Positions 1-11,019 of a stretch of 64,000 bases of DNA are shown here, piece by piece. Below the pieces are notes generated by a model. That model was not told where the DNA came from and searched no databases. It saw only the letters and a program-made list of their open reading frames with translations. The stretch covers positions 186,001-250,000 of the forward strand of contig JANLFL010000003.1 in assembly GCA_024655965.1 (NCBI GenBank), in the 5' to 3' direction. Every line of letters begins with the position of its first letter. The first letter of the stretch is position 1. The stretch is from Caldisericota bacterium. Lineage in GTDB: Bacteria; Caldisericota; JANLFM01. The position numbers and the translations under genes were made by a program.

Positions 1-1
1 C

Positions 2-256
2 CTTGAGCTTAATTTCAGAAAGAACGGAGTGGCTTCCCAGAGGGCAAACCAGGTTTTAAATGACGCCCTTGAGATTCTGAATCGAATCCGGGAATGGGGA
101 ATCTGGAATTCCCTCTCCAAAGGCGTTTTTTCCAGGATCAGGAGGGAGAAGCGCGGGGGGAGGGGATTTGATGGGGTCTTTCGCAAAGGGAAATTTTATT
201 TGAATCCCTTTCTGGAGCCAGGGGTTGTAGAGGAGGCAAGGAGGAAAAGGGGATGA
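2..256 (+). CDS. kamD: Lysine 5,6-aminomutase alpha subunit, C-terminal fragment (5' truncated by window edge)
   Basis: Frame stays open to base 2 (LELNFRKNGVASQRANQVLNDALEIL...); C-terminus ...GGRGFDGVFRKGKFYLNPFLE resembles KamD; followed by kamE with ATGA-type overlap. Confidence 0.75.
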   Translation, partial: LELNFRKNGVASQRANQVLNDALEILNRIREWGIWNSLSKGVFSRIRREKRGGRGFDGVFRKGKFYLNPFLEPGVVEEARRKRG

Positions 257-999
257 GCTTTGGGAGCGTCAAACCTTACGGGGATCGGATGAACGACGGA
301 GCGGTCCAAGTGTCCTTTTCCCTTCCCGTCCCACTTTCCCCTCGCTCCCTTGAAGCCGCAAAAATCATCGGGGAAAAATTTGGTTTGACCAATGTCAGGG
401 TTGTGTTTTCCCGCAATATGGGCGATGGCTTCTCCTTTTATATCCTCTACGGATCCGTGAATTTTTCAGTTGACCTTGATTCCATTCATGTCCCAGAGGT
501 GAATATCCCCCTTCTAAACTTTGAGGAAATCAATGACTTAATCAAGAGGGAAATTAAAAAGAAAGTGGTGGTTTTAGGGGCAACTATTGGGTCTGATGCT
601 CACACCGTTGGACTCGATGCCATCTTGAGCGCAAAAGGTTTTGGTGGTGAACCTGGTCTGGAAAGGTTCCCCATCTTTGAAGTTCACAACCTGGGAGCCC
701 AGGTTCCCCCGGAACAGGTTGCCGAGTTCGCTTTTAAGTACTCCGCGGATGTGGTTTTAATCTCCCAGGTGGTCACCCAGCGGAATATACATTTAGCAAA
801 TCTTTCCTTGCTTTCCGAGCTGATTGAAGCTGAAGGAATCAGGGAAAAGGTCCTTTTGATCTGTGGGGGACCTTACATTCGCCCGGAGGTCGCCCTTGAA
901 GTGGGGTTCGATGCCGGATTTGGTCCAGGAACCACCCCACTCCAGGTTGCCAGTTTTATAGTTTTAGAATTGATAAGGCGGAAATTCAGGAAGAAATGA
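253..999 (+). CDS. kamE: Lysine 5,6-aminomutase beta subunit (B12-binding)
   Basis: YGDRMNDGAVQVSFSLPVP and the DxHxxG cobalamin motif (SDAHTVG), ...LICGGPYI...DAGFGPG. Confidence 0.9.
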   Translation: MSFGSVKPYGDRMNDGAVQVSFSLPVPLSPRSLEAAKIIGEKFGLTNVRVVFSRNMGDGFSFYILYGSVNFSVDLDSIHVPEVNIPLLNFEEINDLIKREIKKKVVVLGATIGSDAHTVGLDAILSAKGFGGEPGLERFPIFEVHNLGAQVPPEQVAEFAFKYSADVVLISQVVTQRNIHLANLSLLSELIEAEGIREKVLLICGGPYIRPEVALEVGFDAGFGPGTTPLQVASFIVLELIRRKFRKK

Positions 1000-2609
1000 C
1001 AAAATTTATCTTTATTACCGGCGGGGTCGTTTCCGGTTTAGGGAAGGGGATCCTCGCGGCTTCCACCGGGGCTTTGATAAAAGCTCGGGAAAAAAAGGTG
1101 ACCATGCTCAAGTTCGACCCCTACTTCAACCTTGATGCGGGCACCATGAGCCCTTACCAGCATGGCGAGGTATTCGTTTTGAAGGACGGGACCGAGACCG
1201 ACCTTGACCTGGGGCATTACGAGAGGTTTCTCGATCAAGACTTAACCGGTCTTTCCAATGTTACCTCGGGAAAGATATATTCCTCGGTAATCTCCAAGGA
1301 AAGAAAGGGGGAGTACTTGGGGGCCACCGTCCAGATGATCCCTCATGTGACAAATGAGATTAAGCGAGCCCTTTTTAATTTGGCTGAACAATCTAATGCC
1401 GATGTTCTGGTTGCCGAGGTGGGGGGTACCGTGGGGGATATTGAGGGGCTTCCTTTCCTGGAAGCTATCAGGCAGGTCCGCCTGGACTTGAATGGGAAGG
1501 ATGTTTTCTATGTCCATACAACCCTGGTCCCTTTTCTGGAGACCTCAGGGGAGCAGAAGACCAAACCCACCCAGCATAGCGTCCGGGAATTAAGGAGCAT
1601 TGGAATTCAGCCGGATGTGATTGTCTGCCGGTCCCGAACCCCGATGACCAAGCAAATGAGGGAAAAGGTGGCCCTTTTTTGCGATGTTGGGATCGAGGGA
1701 GTAATTTCCCTCCCCGACTTGGATTCCATATACCAGGTCCCCCTTTTTTTGGAAGAAGCAGGTTATGGGGAGATTCTCTCCCGGTTTTTGGGTTTCCAGG
1801 GGGAGCCAAATCTGGAAAAGTGGCAGGACCTGTCCCAGATTTTGAGGGAGGAAAAGCCCCCCGTGAAGATCGGAATTGTGGGGAAATATGTGGGGATGAA
1901 GGATACCTATCTTTCGGTTATTGAAGCCTTGAGACATTCCTGCCTAAAAAACAGGGTTGATTTGAAAGTCCAATGGATTCCCTCCGAAAAACTCGAAGGG
2001 GAGGGAAATTTGAACCTCCTACTTTCCCTTGATGGGATAATCGTTCCCGGGGGGTTTGATCGCAGAGGAGTTGAGGGGAAAATCAACGCCATCAAATTCG
2101 CCCGGGAAAATGGCATCCCCTTTCTGGGACTTTGTCTGGGAATGCAATGTGCGGTGATCGAATTTGCTCGGAACGTTTGCGGCCTAAAAAAGGCAAACAG
2201 TACCGAATTCGACCCCGAGACCCCTTTTCCAGTGATCGACCTTTTGAAAGGCCAAGAAAAGGTTAAGAGGAAGGGTGGGACAATGAGGTTGGGGGCTTAT
2301 CCCTGCAAGGTAAAAAAAGGTTCGATGGCCAGCGAGGCTTATGGGTCGGATCTTGTTTGGGAAAGGCACAGGCACCGGTACGAGGTGAACGGCGACTTTT
2401 TAAGCCTTCTGGAGGAAAAAGGGCTAACGGTTTCTGGAATTTATCCAAAACAGGGGCTTGCGGAGATAGTTGAAATTCCCGGCCATCCTTTTTTCCTGGG
2501 TAGCCAGTTTCATCCGGAGTTTACCTCTCGGCCGGGGAGACCCAATCCCCTTTTCGATAGTTTCGTAAAAGCCGCAAAAAGGAGGGCTAACCAAAGTTGG
2601 AAAAGTTAA
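996..2609 (+). CDS. pyrG: CTP synthase
   Basis: N-terminal [17 protein letters not shown], glutaminase motif GLCLGMQ, C-terminal [19 protein letters not shown]. Confidence 0.98.
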   Translation: MTKFIFITGGVVSGLGKGILAASTGALIKAREKKVTMLKFDPYFNLDAGTMSPYQHGEVFVLKDGTETDLDLGHYERFLDQDLTGLSNVTSGKIYSSVISKERKGEYLGATVQMIPHVTNEIKRALFNLAEQSNADVLVAEVGGTVGDIEGLPFLEAIRQVRLDLNGKDVFYVHTTLVPFLETSGEQKTKPTQHSVRELRSIGIQPDVIVCRSRTPMTKQMREKVALFCDVGIEGVISLPDLDSIYQVPLFLEEAGYGEILSRFLGFQGEPNLEKWQDLSQILREEKPPVKIGIVGKYVGMKDTYLSVIEALRHSCLKNRVDLKVQWIPSEKLEGEGNLNLLLSLDGIIVPGGFDRRGVEGKINAIKFARENGIPFLGLCLGMQCAVIEFARNVCGLKKANSTEFDPETPFPVIDLLKGQEKVKRKGGTMRLGAYPCKVKKGSMASEAYGSDLVWERHRHRYEVNGDFLSLLEEKGLTVSGIYPKQGLAEIVEIPGHPFFLGSQFHPEFTSRPGRPNPLFDSFVKAAKRRANQSWKS

Positions 2610-3415
2610 TTATTACCGTGGCGGTCTGCGGGGCGGAAGTAACCAAAAAAGAAAACCCCAATCTTCCCACCACTCCTGAGGAAATCGCTGAGGACGTATA
2701 TAATTGCTACCTCAAAGGGGCTTCAATTGTCCACCTTCACGCCAGGGACGAGCAAGGGAATCCAACCTCCGATGTTCAGGTTTTTAGAAAAACCATGGAT
2801 TTAATCAAATCCAAATGCAACATCATCATCCAGATCTCCACGGGAGGAGCTTTAGGGATGACTCCAGAGGAAAGGGCTGCCCCTCTTGCTCTTAAGCCGG
2901 AAATGGCCTCTTTGACTTGCGGGACCGTGAACTTCGGCACCGGGGTTTTCTGGAATCCTCCCGATTTGATTGAAAATTTCGCTTTGAAGATGAGGGAACT
3001 TGGGGTAAAACCAGAAATAGAAGTTTTTGAAGCCGGAATGATCAATAATGCGCTTCAGCTTCAAAAGAAAGGGTTGATACAGCAACCGATTCATTTTGAT
3101 TTTGTGATGGGGGTTCCGGGAGGAATAACCGGGAATGTCCGGGATTTAATATATTTAGTTGAAAGTATTCCCTCTGGTTCCACATGGAGCGTTGCCGGAA
3201 TCGGACGCCATGAACTCCCCCTGGGTGTTGTAGCCATTATTTTGGGAGGGCACGTGAGGGTGGGCTTTGAGGACAATATCTATTACTCCAAAGGAGTTCT
3301 TGCCCAGAGCAACGCCCAACTTGTGGAAAGGATAGTCAGAATTTCCCTGGAACTTGGGAGGGAAGTTGCCTCTCCCGATGAAGCGCGCAAAATCCTGGGG
3401 ATCGATGTTTCATGA
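2597..3415 (+). CDS. kce: 3-keto-5-aminohexanoate cleavage enzyme (BKACE family)
   Basis: BKACE signatures (VHLHARD, IIQISTGGA, CGTVNFG, GVPGG, GHVRVGFEDNIYYSKG); kamDE context supports Kce. Confidence 0.9.
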   Translation: MEKLIITVAVCGAEVTKKENPNLPTTPEEIAEDVYNCYLKGASIVHLHARDEQGNPTSDVQVFRKTMDLIKSKCNIIIQISTGGALGMTPEERAAPLALKPEMASLTCGTVNFGTGVFWNPPDLIENFALKMRELGVKPEIEVFEAGMINNALQLQKKGLIQQPIHFDFVMGVPGGITGNVRDLIYLVESIPSGSTWSVAGIGRHELPLGVVAIILGGHVRVGFEDNIYYSKGVLAQSNAQLVERIVRISLELGREVASPDEARKILGIDVS

Positions 3416-3511
3416 AGGAGGAAAAAATCAAATTTCTTTTGGGAAGCTCATAGATTTTTGTTGCCCTCCAAAGCTAATTTGAACGCAGGAAACTGAAGAA
3501 GGAGGAAGAGA

Positions 3512-4693
3512 ATGCAAGAGGTAGTCATCTGCGATGCCAGGAGGACCCCTGTTGGGACTTTTATGGGGGCATTGAAGGACGTCCCTGCCACCGACCTTGG
3601 GGCGATTCTTCTTAAAGATATTCTTGAAAGGAATAGCCTTGATCCCTCCCAGGTCGAAGAAGTGATCGTGGGAAATGTACTCCAGGCAGGACAGGGGATG
3701 AATCCAGCCCGCCAGGTTGCCCTGAAAGGAGGGCTGCCCCCTTCATCGACCGCCATGACCGTTAACAGGGTCTGCGGGTCAGGTCTTCAGGCGGTTATTT
3801 CTGGGGTCCAGGAAATAAAGTCCGGGGATTCGTCTTTAATTGTTGCGGGAGGGATCGAGAATATGTCCCGGGCTCCCTACCTTCTGCTTAAAGGGAGAAC
3901 CGGATACCGGCTGGGCCACGATTCCCTGATTGACTCCATGGTATTTGACGGGCTCTGGGACGTTTTTAACGACGTTCACATGGCAGTTACCGCGGAAAAT
4001 TTGGCCCTGAAATTTAACATCTCTCGGGAGGAACAAGACCGGTTTGCTTTGGAGAGCCAGATGAAGGCTAAAGAAGCCATAACCCAGGGGAGGTTCCATC
4101 GGGAGATCGTCCCGGTTGAAGTTCCTCAAGCCAAGGGGGAAAAAATCATATTTGAGACCGATGAACACCCGCGTTTTGACACCACCTTAGAAAAACTTGC
4201 CCGGCTGAAACCCGCATTTAAAAAAGACGGAACAATAACCGCGGGAAACTCCTCCGGGATAAATGACGGTGCTGCCCTTGTTCTTCTCCTGAGCGGGCAA
4301 ATGGCAAAAGAACTTGGATTTAAAGCCCGGGTAAAAATTTTAGGGTACGCCGTTGGAGGAATCGACCCTATGGAAATGGGTCTCGGCCCCGTGGAAGCGA
4401 TAAAAAAATTAATGAAAAAAACCGGGCTGAAATTATCCCACTTTGAAGTTGTCGAATTGAACGAAGCCTTTGCTGCTCAATCCCTTGCGGTCCTGAGAAA
4501 CCTCGATTTGGACCCGGGAATCGTCAATCCCAATGGCGGGGCAATCGCCCTGGGACATCCAATTGGAGCTTCTGGAGCCCGGCTTTTGGTAACCTTAATC
4601 CACGAGCTGGAAAGGACCGGAAAAACAATTGGACTTGTCTCCCTCTGCATCGGCGGGGGACAGGGGATTGCCATGGCAGTGGAAAGGGTTTAG
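3512..4693 (+). CDS. Acetyl-CoA acetyltransferase (thiolase)
   Basis: NRVCGSGLQA active-site Cys, NPNGGAIALGHPIGASGAR, CIGGGQG. Confidence 0.96.
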   Translation: MQEVVICDARRTPVGTFMGALKDVPATDLGAILLKDILERNSLDPSQVEEVIVGNVLQAGQGMNPARQVALKGGLPPSSTAMTVNRVCGSGLQAVISGVQEIKSGDSSLIVAGGIENMSRAPYLLLKGRTGYRLGHDSLIDSMVFDGLWDVFNDVHMAVTAENLALKFNISREEQDRFALESQMKAKEAITQGRFHREIVPVEVPQAKGEKIIFETDEHPRFDTTLEKLARLKPAFKKDGTITAGNSSGINDGAALVLLLSGQMAKELGFKARVKILGYAVGGIDPMEMGLGPVEAIKKLMKKTGLKLSHFEVVELNEAFAAQSLAVLRNLDLDPGIVNPNGGAIALGHPIGASGARLLVTLIHELERTGKTIGLVSLCIGGGQGIAMAVERV

Positions 4694-4781
4694 TTGCTTT
4701 ATTTATCAATTTACAGTAAAGTCAAGGCAAGTTCGGTCTGGAAATTTCCGGCGGGAAGGCCTTTTTTAGGAGGGAAAACTC

Positions 4782-5444
4782 ATGGAACTATTCCTTGATA
4801 CTGCAAACATCAATGAAATTCGTGAGGCTTTGGGTCTTGGGCTTATCAGTGGAGTCACCACAAATCCGACCTTAATCGCCAAGGAAAAGGTTGATTTCCA
4901 GGAAAGGGTCAGGGAGATTGCCAAACTCATTTACCCAGGACCGGTTTCCGTTGAAGTTCTTGCCCAGGATGCTGAGGGCATGTTAAAGGAGGCTGTGGAA
5001 TACTCCTCCTGGGAACCAAATATTGTCATTAAAGTCCCGATCATTAAAGAAGGGTTAAAGGCTCTTAAGAAGATCCACGAAAAAGGGATCAAAACGAATG
5101 TTACCCTGGTTTTCTCTCTTAACCAAGCCCTTCTCGCCGCCTTAAGCGGGGCAACCTATGTTAGTCCCTTTGTAGGAAGGCTTGACGATGTCGGTCACGA
5201 TGGCATGGAGCTCGTTTCTCAGATTTCCACGGTTTATAACATGTACGGTTTCCCTACAAGGATCATCGCGGCTTCCATCCGTCATCCCCTACACGTTATC
5301 CAGGCAGCTTCCGTGGGTGCCCATATCGCCACAATACCCTTTTCTGTCCTTGAGGGGATGATCAAGCATCCTCTCACGGAAATCGGGGTTAAAAGATTTT
5401 TAGACGACTATCAAAAAGCAAAGGAGTTTTTGGAGAAAAAATAA
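4782..5444 (+). CDS. tal: Transaldolase (fructose-6-phosphate aldolase-like, short type)
   Basis: MELFLDTANINEIREALGLGLISGVTTNPTLI, IVIKVPI, SPFVGRLDD. Confidence 0.95.
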   Translation: MELFLDTANINEIREALGLGLISGVTTNPTLIAKEKVDFQERVREIAKLIYPGPVSVEVLAQDAEGMLKEAVEYSSWEPNIVIKVPIIKEGLKALKKIHEKGIKTNVTLVFSLNQALLAALSGATYVSPFVGRLDDVGHDGMELVSQISTVYNMYGFPTRIIAASIRHPLHVIQAASVGAHIATIPFSVLEGMIKHPLTEIGVKRFLDDYQKAKEFLEKK

Positions 5445-5445
5445 G

Positions 5446-6795
5446 ATGGAACACCTTACCCTTGAAGAACTACAACAAAAGAAAGTCCGCGATCTGCAAA
5501 AAATCGCCAGGGAGTTGAAAGTCCCTTATTACGGCAGACTTCACCGTGATGAGCTGGTCTTAAAAATTTGGGAGAGGCTTTCCCCAAAAATTGAAGAGGC
5601 CCCAAAGCCTCAAGTGGAGGAGAAAGTCGTACCCCAAGCTCCCCCCGAAACCAGAGAGGCTCGCAAACCCATGGAGGACTTCCCCAAAGGGGACATAGTT
5701 GAGGGGATATTGGAAATTCACGAGGAGGGATACGGCTTTCTCCGGGCAAATTACGCCCCTTCTTCCTCGGATATCTATGTCTCTCCTTCCCAGATCAAAA
5801 GATTCAGCCTTCGGGATGGTGATGTGGTCCAAGGGTGGGTCAGGCAACCCCAGGAGAAGGAAAAGTACCTTGCGCTTCTGCGGGTGAAGGAAGTAAACGG
5901 CGCTGATCCTGAATTAGCACGGATTAGACCCTATTTTGAGAGCCTTACCCCTATTTTCCCCAACAAGAGGTTGAAATTAGAAACCTTCCCCAATGAATTC
6001 TCCACCCGTTTGATTGACCTTGTTGCTCCCCTGGGGAGGGGTCAGAGAGGGATGATCGTCTCTCCCCCCAAAGCTGGAAAGACCACTATCCTCAAGAAGA
6101 TCGCCCAGGCCATTACCAAGAATTACCCGGAAATCATTGTCATGGTCCTTTTAGTTGACGAACGACCAGAAGAGGTCACCGATTTTAAACGGTCCACCAC
6201 CGCGGAAGTCATCTCATCTACCTTTGACCAGCTTCCCGAAAACCACATCCGGGTCGCCCGGCTTGTCCTGGAAAGGGCAAAGAGGCTTGTGGAGGCCAAA
6301 AAAGACGTTGTGATTCTCCTCGATGGAATTACAAGGCTTACCAGGGCTTACAACCTTGTCATGCCCCCCTCGGGGCGGACCCTTTCCGGTGGTCTTGACC
6401 CGGTAGCCATCCATGGGCCAAAGAGCTTTTTTGGAGCTGCCCGAAACATTGAAGAAGGAGGTAGCCTCACTATCCTTGCCACTGCTTTAATCGAGACGGG
6501 ATCGAAAATGGACGAGGTTATTTTTGAAGAATTTAAAGGAACTGGGAATTTTGAGCTCGTTCTCGATCGTAAGATTTTTGAAAGAAGGGTGTTTCCGGCG
6601 ATTGACATTAAAAAATCCGGAACGAGAAGGGAAGAGCTCCTTTATTCGGAAGAGGAGATGCGGAAGATCTGGAATATTCGCCGGGCTTTGAGCAACCTGG
6701 AATCCGGAGAAGCCCTCGAGAAATTAATCGACCTTCTCACCAGAACCCGGTCCAACTCCGAGTTTCTCCGTTATATTGGAAGCGAAGAATTATAA
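5446..6795 (+). CDS. rho: Transcription termination factor Rho
   Basis: Walker [31 protein letters not shown]-terminal Rho/SAP-like domain. Confidence 0.98.
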   Translation: MEHLTLEELQQKKVRDLQKIARELKVPYYGRLHRDELVLKIWERLSPKIEEAPKPQVEEKVVPQAPPETREARKPMEDFPKGDIVEGILEIHEEGYGFLRANYAPSSSDIYVSPSQIKRFSLRDGDVVQGWVRQPQEKEKYLALLRVKEVNGADPELARIRPYFESLTPIFPNKRLKLETFPNEFSTRLIDLVAPLGRGQRGMIVSPPKAGKTTILKKIAQAITKNYPEIIVMVLLVDERPEEVTDFKRSTTAEVISSTFDQLPENHIRVARLVLERAKRLVEAKKDVVILLDGITRLTRAYNLVMPPSGRTLSGGLDPVAIHGPKSFFGAARNIEEGGSLTILATALIETGSKMDEVIFEEFKGTGNFELVLDRKIFERRVFPAIDIKKSGTRREELLYSEEEMRKIWNIRRALSNLESGEALEKLIDLLTRTRSNSEFLRYIGSEEL

Positions 6796-7905
6796 ATGAA
6801 GCTGGAATTGATAGCCTGGACCCCGCATGCGGAGGAAGTTTGCGCCGCAGCGGCCCGCCTGTGCTATCAACCGGGGGGAATTGAGGGATTCAAGGAGATT
6901 TCCCCGGGAAAAATCCAATCATTGCTTTCCCGGGTAATATCCAGCGGGCACCATTCGGTACTGGAACACGCTTCCTTTACCTTTGCCCTGGAAGGGGCCT
7001 CCCGTGCTTGCACTCATCAATTGGTCAGGCACAGGATCGCCTCGTATTCACAGCAGAGCCAGCGCCATGTTAGGGTAGGGGAGCAGGATTTTGTTATTCC
7101 TCCATCCGTACGCTCCAACCCTGCCTTTCGGGAAGTCTTCCAGGGTGCCCTTGAATTGTCTTTTGAAGCCTACCGAAAGTTGCTCGAATCCGGTGTTCCG
7201 GTTGAAGATGCCCGTTATATCCTCCCTCAGGCCAGCGGCTCCCGGATCGTCTTCACCATGAACGCCAGGGAGTTGTGGCACTTTTTCGAATTGCGCTGTT
7301 GCGAAAAAGCTCAATGGGAAATAAGGGCCATTGCTTTCCTCGCTTTGAAGAAAGTTCAGGAAATCTGCCCCAATTTATTCCGGAACGCCGGGCCTTTTTG
7401 CTTTCACGATTCATGCAAGGAGTTCGATTTCCCCTGCTGGCGTCAGGGATCGGCCTTTTTTAAAAAGAGGAAAGAATTATTCCTCAAGCGTCTAAAATGT
7501 TTAATCCCCCAAATCGAGGAATTTCAACTTCCAAATTACTCCCTTGACCCAAGGAAAATTTCCAGATTCCTCTTTTCCTCCCCCGAGCATCTCCTCCAAG
7601 CAAGGATCGGGGAAATTGGTGGTCAGCCCATAGTGGTTCTTTTTTCCGGTCTTAAAGGCCCTCCCCCTTTAGGGGAGTATTTTCAGCCCTGGAGGGAACA
7701 AAAGATAAGAAAAGAAACCGGTTTTTCCTCCTTAGCCCTTCCCATTTTGCCTTTCCCGGAAAAGGCGGTCTTTTATATCGAGGAGGGGGTTTTGAGCCGG
7801 GAATACCTTTTTACCAATCTGGCCTCCCCCTGGTATTACGGGAAAATTCCGGGCCCTTCCTTAAAAAGAATCGAAGCTTTTGCAAAGGAAGTGAGGGTAA
7901 TATGA
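6796..7905 (+). CDS. thyX: FAD-dependent thymidylate synthase with about 150-aa C-terminal extension
   Basis: ThyX motif [37 protein letters not shown]; 369 aa. Confidence 0.93.
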   Translation: MKLELIAWTPHAEEVCAAAARLCYQPGGIEGFKEISPGKIQSLLSRVISSGHHSVLEHASFTFALEGASRACTHQLVRHRIASYSQQSQRHVRVGEQDFVIPPSVRSNPAFREVFQGALELSFEAYRKLLESGVPVEDARYILPQASGSRIVFTMNARELWHFFELRCCEKAQWEIRAIAFLALKKVQEICPNLFRNAGPFCFHDSCKEFDFPCWRQGSAFFKKRKELFLKRLKCLIPQIEEFQLPNYSLDPRKISRFLFSSPEHLLQARIGEIGGQPIVVLFSGLKGPPPLGEYFQPWREQKIRKETGFSSLALPILPFPEKAVFYIEEGVLSREYLFTNLASPWYYGKIPGPSLKRIEAFAKEVRVI

Positions 7906-8504
7906 GCGAAAAGAAACAGGGATGGATTGAGGTGATCGCGGGTTGCATGTTTTCCGGAAAGAGCGAGGAACTTATCCGCCGGGTAAAAAGGGCGAGGATT
8001 GCCAAACAAAAAGTCCAGGTTTTTAAGCCTGCCCTTGATAATCGCTTCTCTCAATCTCACGTGGTTTCCCACGATGGGGGTTCGACCCTGGCGATTAACA
8101 TCGAACACCCCGAGGACATTTTTCTTTACGTCGATCCCGACTGCCAGGTTGTGGCTATCGACGAGGCTCAGTTCTTTTCCCCAGAATTGGTTGATGTTTG
8201 CCAGGAACTTGCGGATAGAGGCTTGAGGGTTGTCGTCGCAGGCCTTGATATGGATTTCCGGGGGGAGCCCTTCGGCTGCATGCCCGAACTTCTGGCGGTT
8301 GCTGAAAAGGTGGACAAACTTCAAGCGATTTGCATGGTCTGTGGCGAACCAGCTTCCCGGACTCAGAGGGTAATTGAGGGAAAGCCAGCTTCCTATTTCG
8401 ACCCTGTCGTCCTTCTTGGGGCTTCGGAGAAGTACGAGGCTCGATGCCGGAACTGTCACGAGGTGCCAAATAAACCAGAACGCGAATTCAAAAGAAAAAA
8501 ATAA
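7902..8504 (+). CDS. tdk: Thymidine kinase
   Basis: [31 protein letters not shown], zinc cysteines CMVCGEPA and CRNCHEVP. Confidence 0.97.
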   Translation: MSEKKQGWIEVIAGCMFSGKSEELIRRVKRARIAKQKVQVFKPALDNRFSQSHVVSHDGGSTLAINIEHPEDIFLYVDPDCQVVAIDEAQFFSPELVDVCQELADRGLRVVVAGLDMDFRGEPFGCMPELLAVAEKVDKLQAICMVCGEPASRTQRVIEGKPASYFDPVVLLGASEKYEARCRNCHEVPNKPEREFKRKK

Positions 8505-9369
8505 CAGGGAAATCCTTGTCGGAGGCCAGGCGGTCTGGCAAGGAGTCTTGATGCGCAGTCCCTCGGGAACCGCCCTCGCCGTGAGAAACGATTCAGGGGA
8601 AATCCTCACAGCGAGGATATCCTACGTTCCTTTGTCTTCCCGCTACCCCATTTTTCGCCTCCCATTTTTCCGGGGAGTGGGGGCATTGTGGGAATCACTT
8701 GTCGTGGGAATTAAAGCTTTGAACCTCTCCTTGAACCTTGCTTCCAAGGAAGAGGAACGACTCTCTCCCGGGGGAATGGTCCTTTCCATGGTATTTGCCC
8801 TCGGCCTGGTGGTCATCCTCTTTTTTGTCCTCCCTTACCTTCTCTCCCGTCTTTTTTCCTCCTTGCTTTCCCGGGAGTGGGTTCTGATCGTGGAAGGCGT
8901 TTTGCGCTTTCTCATTTTTTTTGCATACCTCGGTTTGATGTCTTTAATCCCCGAAGTCCGGGATGTACTTTTTCGGTATCATGGGGCGGAACATAAGGTG
9001 GTTCACGCTTTTGAGAAGGGAGAAGTTCTCCAACCGGATGTGGCATTGAAATATTCCCGGCTTCATCCCCGTTGCAGCACAAGTTTTCTCCTGGTGGTCT
9101 TGATCGTGAGTTTTATTCTCTTTATTTTTCTGGATTTCAATAATTATTTTTTGAGGCTTTTTTCCCGAATTTTCCTGCTCCCGGTGGTCGCCGGGGTTTC
9201 TTACGAACTGATCCGGCTTTTTGCTTTATATCCCAACAATTTTTTGAGTAAAATAATTATCCTGCCGGGGCTTTTAACCCAGAAGCTGACGACCTGCGAA
9301 CCCGGAAGAGAGCAGGTGGAAGTGGCAATTAAAGCCTTGGAAGCCTCAATTAATTCCAAAAATGCTTGA
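8374..9369 (+). CDS. DUF1385 membrane protein (start uncertain; conserved region starts about 8512)
   Basis: [39 protein letters not shown] are DUF1385 motifs; the track's TTG start overlaps tdk by 131 nt. Confidence 0.85.
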   Translation: MRESQLPISTLSSFLGLRRSTRLDAGTVTRCQINQNANSKEKNNREILVGGQAVWQGVLMRSPSGTALAVRNDSGEILTARISYVPLSSRYPIFRLPFFRGVGALWESLVVGIKALNLSLNLASKEEERLSPGGMVLSMVFALGLVVILFFVLPYLLSRLFSSLLSREWVLIVEGVLRFLIFFAYLGLMSLIPEVRDVLFRYHGAEHKVVHAFEKGEVLQPDVALKYSRLHPRCSTSFLLVVLIVSFILFIFLDFNNYFLRLFSRIFLLPVVAGVSYELIRLFALYPNNFLSKIIILPGLLTQKLTTCEPGREQVEVAIKALEASINSKNA

Positions 9370-10438
9370 ACAGAAAGAGAAAATTCAGACAAAAAAGGAT
9401 GAACTGGAAAGGAAGCTCCTCGATCCCGTCGTGCAACAGGATCCCAAGGCGCTTCAAAAGTACTCCATTGCTTACCATCAAGTGACAAGTATTTTAGAGA
9501 AAATGGAAGAACTGGAAGAAATTCAAAAGGCAATTGAGAAAACCAGGCCTTTATTGAATGAGAAAGACCCCGAGTTGAACTTACTTGCTGAACAAGAAAT
9601 CGAAAACCTAAAAATCAGGGAAAGCGCCCTTGAGAGGGAGATCAAAATCCTTCTCGTCCCCAAGGACCCGGCCGATGAAAAGAGCGTAATCGTGGAAATT
9701 AGAGCCGCTGCCGGAGGGGAAGAAGCTGCCCTATTTGCCGCGGATCTTTTTCGAATGTACGCCAATTACGCGGAGAAGAAAAACTGGGAACTGGAGATTT
9801 TATCCTCCAACCCCACAGACCTTGGGGGTTTCAAGGAGATAATCTTCGGGCTAAAAGGAAAGAACGTTTACTCCCGTTTAAAATTCGAAGGAGGGGCCCA
9901 CCGGGTGCAAAGGGTCCCGGTAACCGAGGCCTCCGGGAGAATCCACACCTCCACGGTGACGGTTGCGGTGCTCCCAGAAGCTGAAGAAGTCGATGTCCAA
10001 ATTAACCCTGATGATTTGAGGATTGATGTTTTCAGGGCTTCTGGCCATGGGGGACAATGCGTCCAAAAAACGGATTCCGCGGTTAGAATAACCCATATCC
10101 CCACGGGAATTGTCGTCAGTTGTCAAGACGAGCGCTCCCAATTGAAGAACAAGGAGCGAGCGATGAGGATTTTGAGGTCCCGAATTCTGGAGATCGCCCA
10201 AAGGGACCAGGCTGAAAAAATCACGGAATCGAGGAGGGTCCAGGTAAAGACCGGTGAGAGGGCGGAGAAAATTCGGACTTATAACTTTCCCCAGAACAGG
10301 GTTACCGATCACCGGATCAACCTGGACCTCTACAACCTTCAGGCAATACTTGATGGAGAACTTGATGAATTGCTGGATGCTCTGGAGTCAAATTATATAG
10401 AGAAAAAGTTGGAGGAAGGGCTATTGCTTCCATTTTAA
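9362..10438 (+). CDS. prfA: Peptide chain release factor 1
   Basis: Contains GGQ motif ([23 protein letters not shown]); RF1 domain order and length. Confidence 0.97.
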   Translation: MLEQKEKIQTKKDELERKLLDPVVQQDPKALQKYSIAYHQVTSILEKMEELEEIQKAIEKTRPLLNEKDPELNLLAEQEIENLKIRESALEREIKILLVPKDPADEKSVIVEIRAAAGGEEAALFAADLFRMYANYAEKKNWELEILSSNPTDLGGFKEIIFGLKGKNVYSRLKFEGGAHRVQRVPVTEASGRIHTSTVTVAVLPEAEEVDVQINPDDLRIDVFRASGHGGQCVQKTDSAVRITHIPTGIVVSCQDERSQLKNKERAMRILRSRILEIAQRDQAEKITESRRVQVKTGERAEKIRTYNFPQNRVTDHRINLDLYNLQAILDGELDELLDALESNYIEKKLEEGLLLPF

Positions 10439-11019
10439 TCCTTATCGCCTTTTTTGCCGGTTCCATTCCCTTTGGGTGGATCATCGGGAAAATTTTGGGG
10501 ATTGACCTTCGTCAGGTGGGGAGTGGGAACATAGGGGCGGCCAACACTCTTCGAACCCTCGGTTTTTTCCCAGCTTTTTTGACCTTTTCTTTCGACTTTA
10601 TTAAGGGTTTTCTTCCCGTGTACTTCTCCCGGGCCTTCCCCATGGACGTGAGGTCTTTAGTTTGCCTGGCAGGGGTCCTGGGACACGATTTCTCCCCATT
10701 TTTGAAGTTTAAGGGAGGGAAAGGGGTTGCCACTTCTTTCGGGGGGATTTTCGCTCTTGATTGGAAGATCGGGGTAATTGTCCTTTTATCATGGTTGGTG
10801 GTCTTTGCCATTTTTCGGATCCCCTCCGTTGCCTCTCTCTCCTCACTGGGCATTTCCACGATTGTTTCAATTTTTCTTGGAGGGGGTTTTTTCCTCGTTA
10901 CTTTGATTCTCTTTGGGTTGTGCTTGATCAGACACAGGAAAAATATCGAAAAATTGAAATCGGGGGAGGAGAAACCAATCCGACTCACCGGAAGAGGCCA
11001 AGATGGGGATGGAATTTGA
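10423..11019 (+). CDS. plsY: Glycerol-3-phosphate acyltransferase PlsY, probable ATT start
   Basis: [11 protein letters not shown]...[39 protein letters not shown]; conserved N-terminus lies upstream of the track's TTG (10495); GGAGG at 10411-10415 is 7 nt before ATT 10423. Confidence 0.9.
   Translation: MASILILIAFFAGSIPFGWIIGKILGIDLRQVGSGNIGAANTLRTLGFFPAFLTFSFDFIKGFLPVYFSRAFPMDVRSLVCLAGVLGHDFSPFLKFKGGKGVATSFGGIFALDWKIGVIVLLSWLVVFAIFRIPSVASLSSLGISTIVSIFLGGGFFLVTLILFGLCLIRHRKNIEKLKSGEEKPIRLTGRGQDGDGI

Noticed and set aside
7836-8609. 257-aa minus-strand ORF over tdk
   Set aside because: Antisense shadow of the clearly conserved tdk/DUF1385 genes; no family features.
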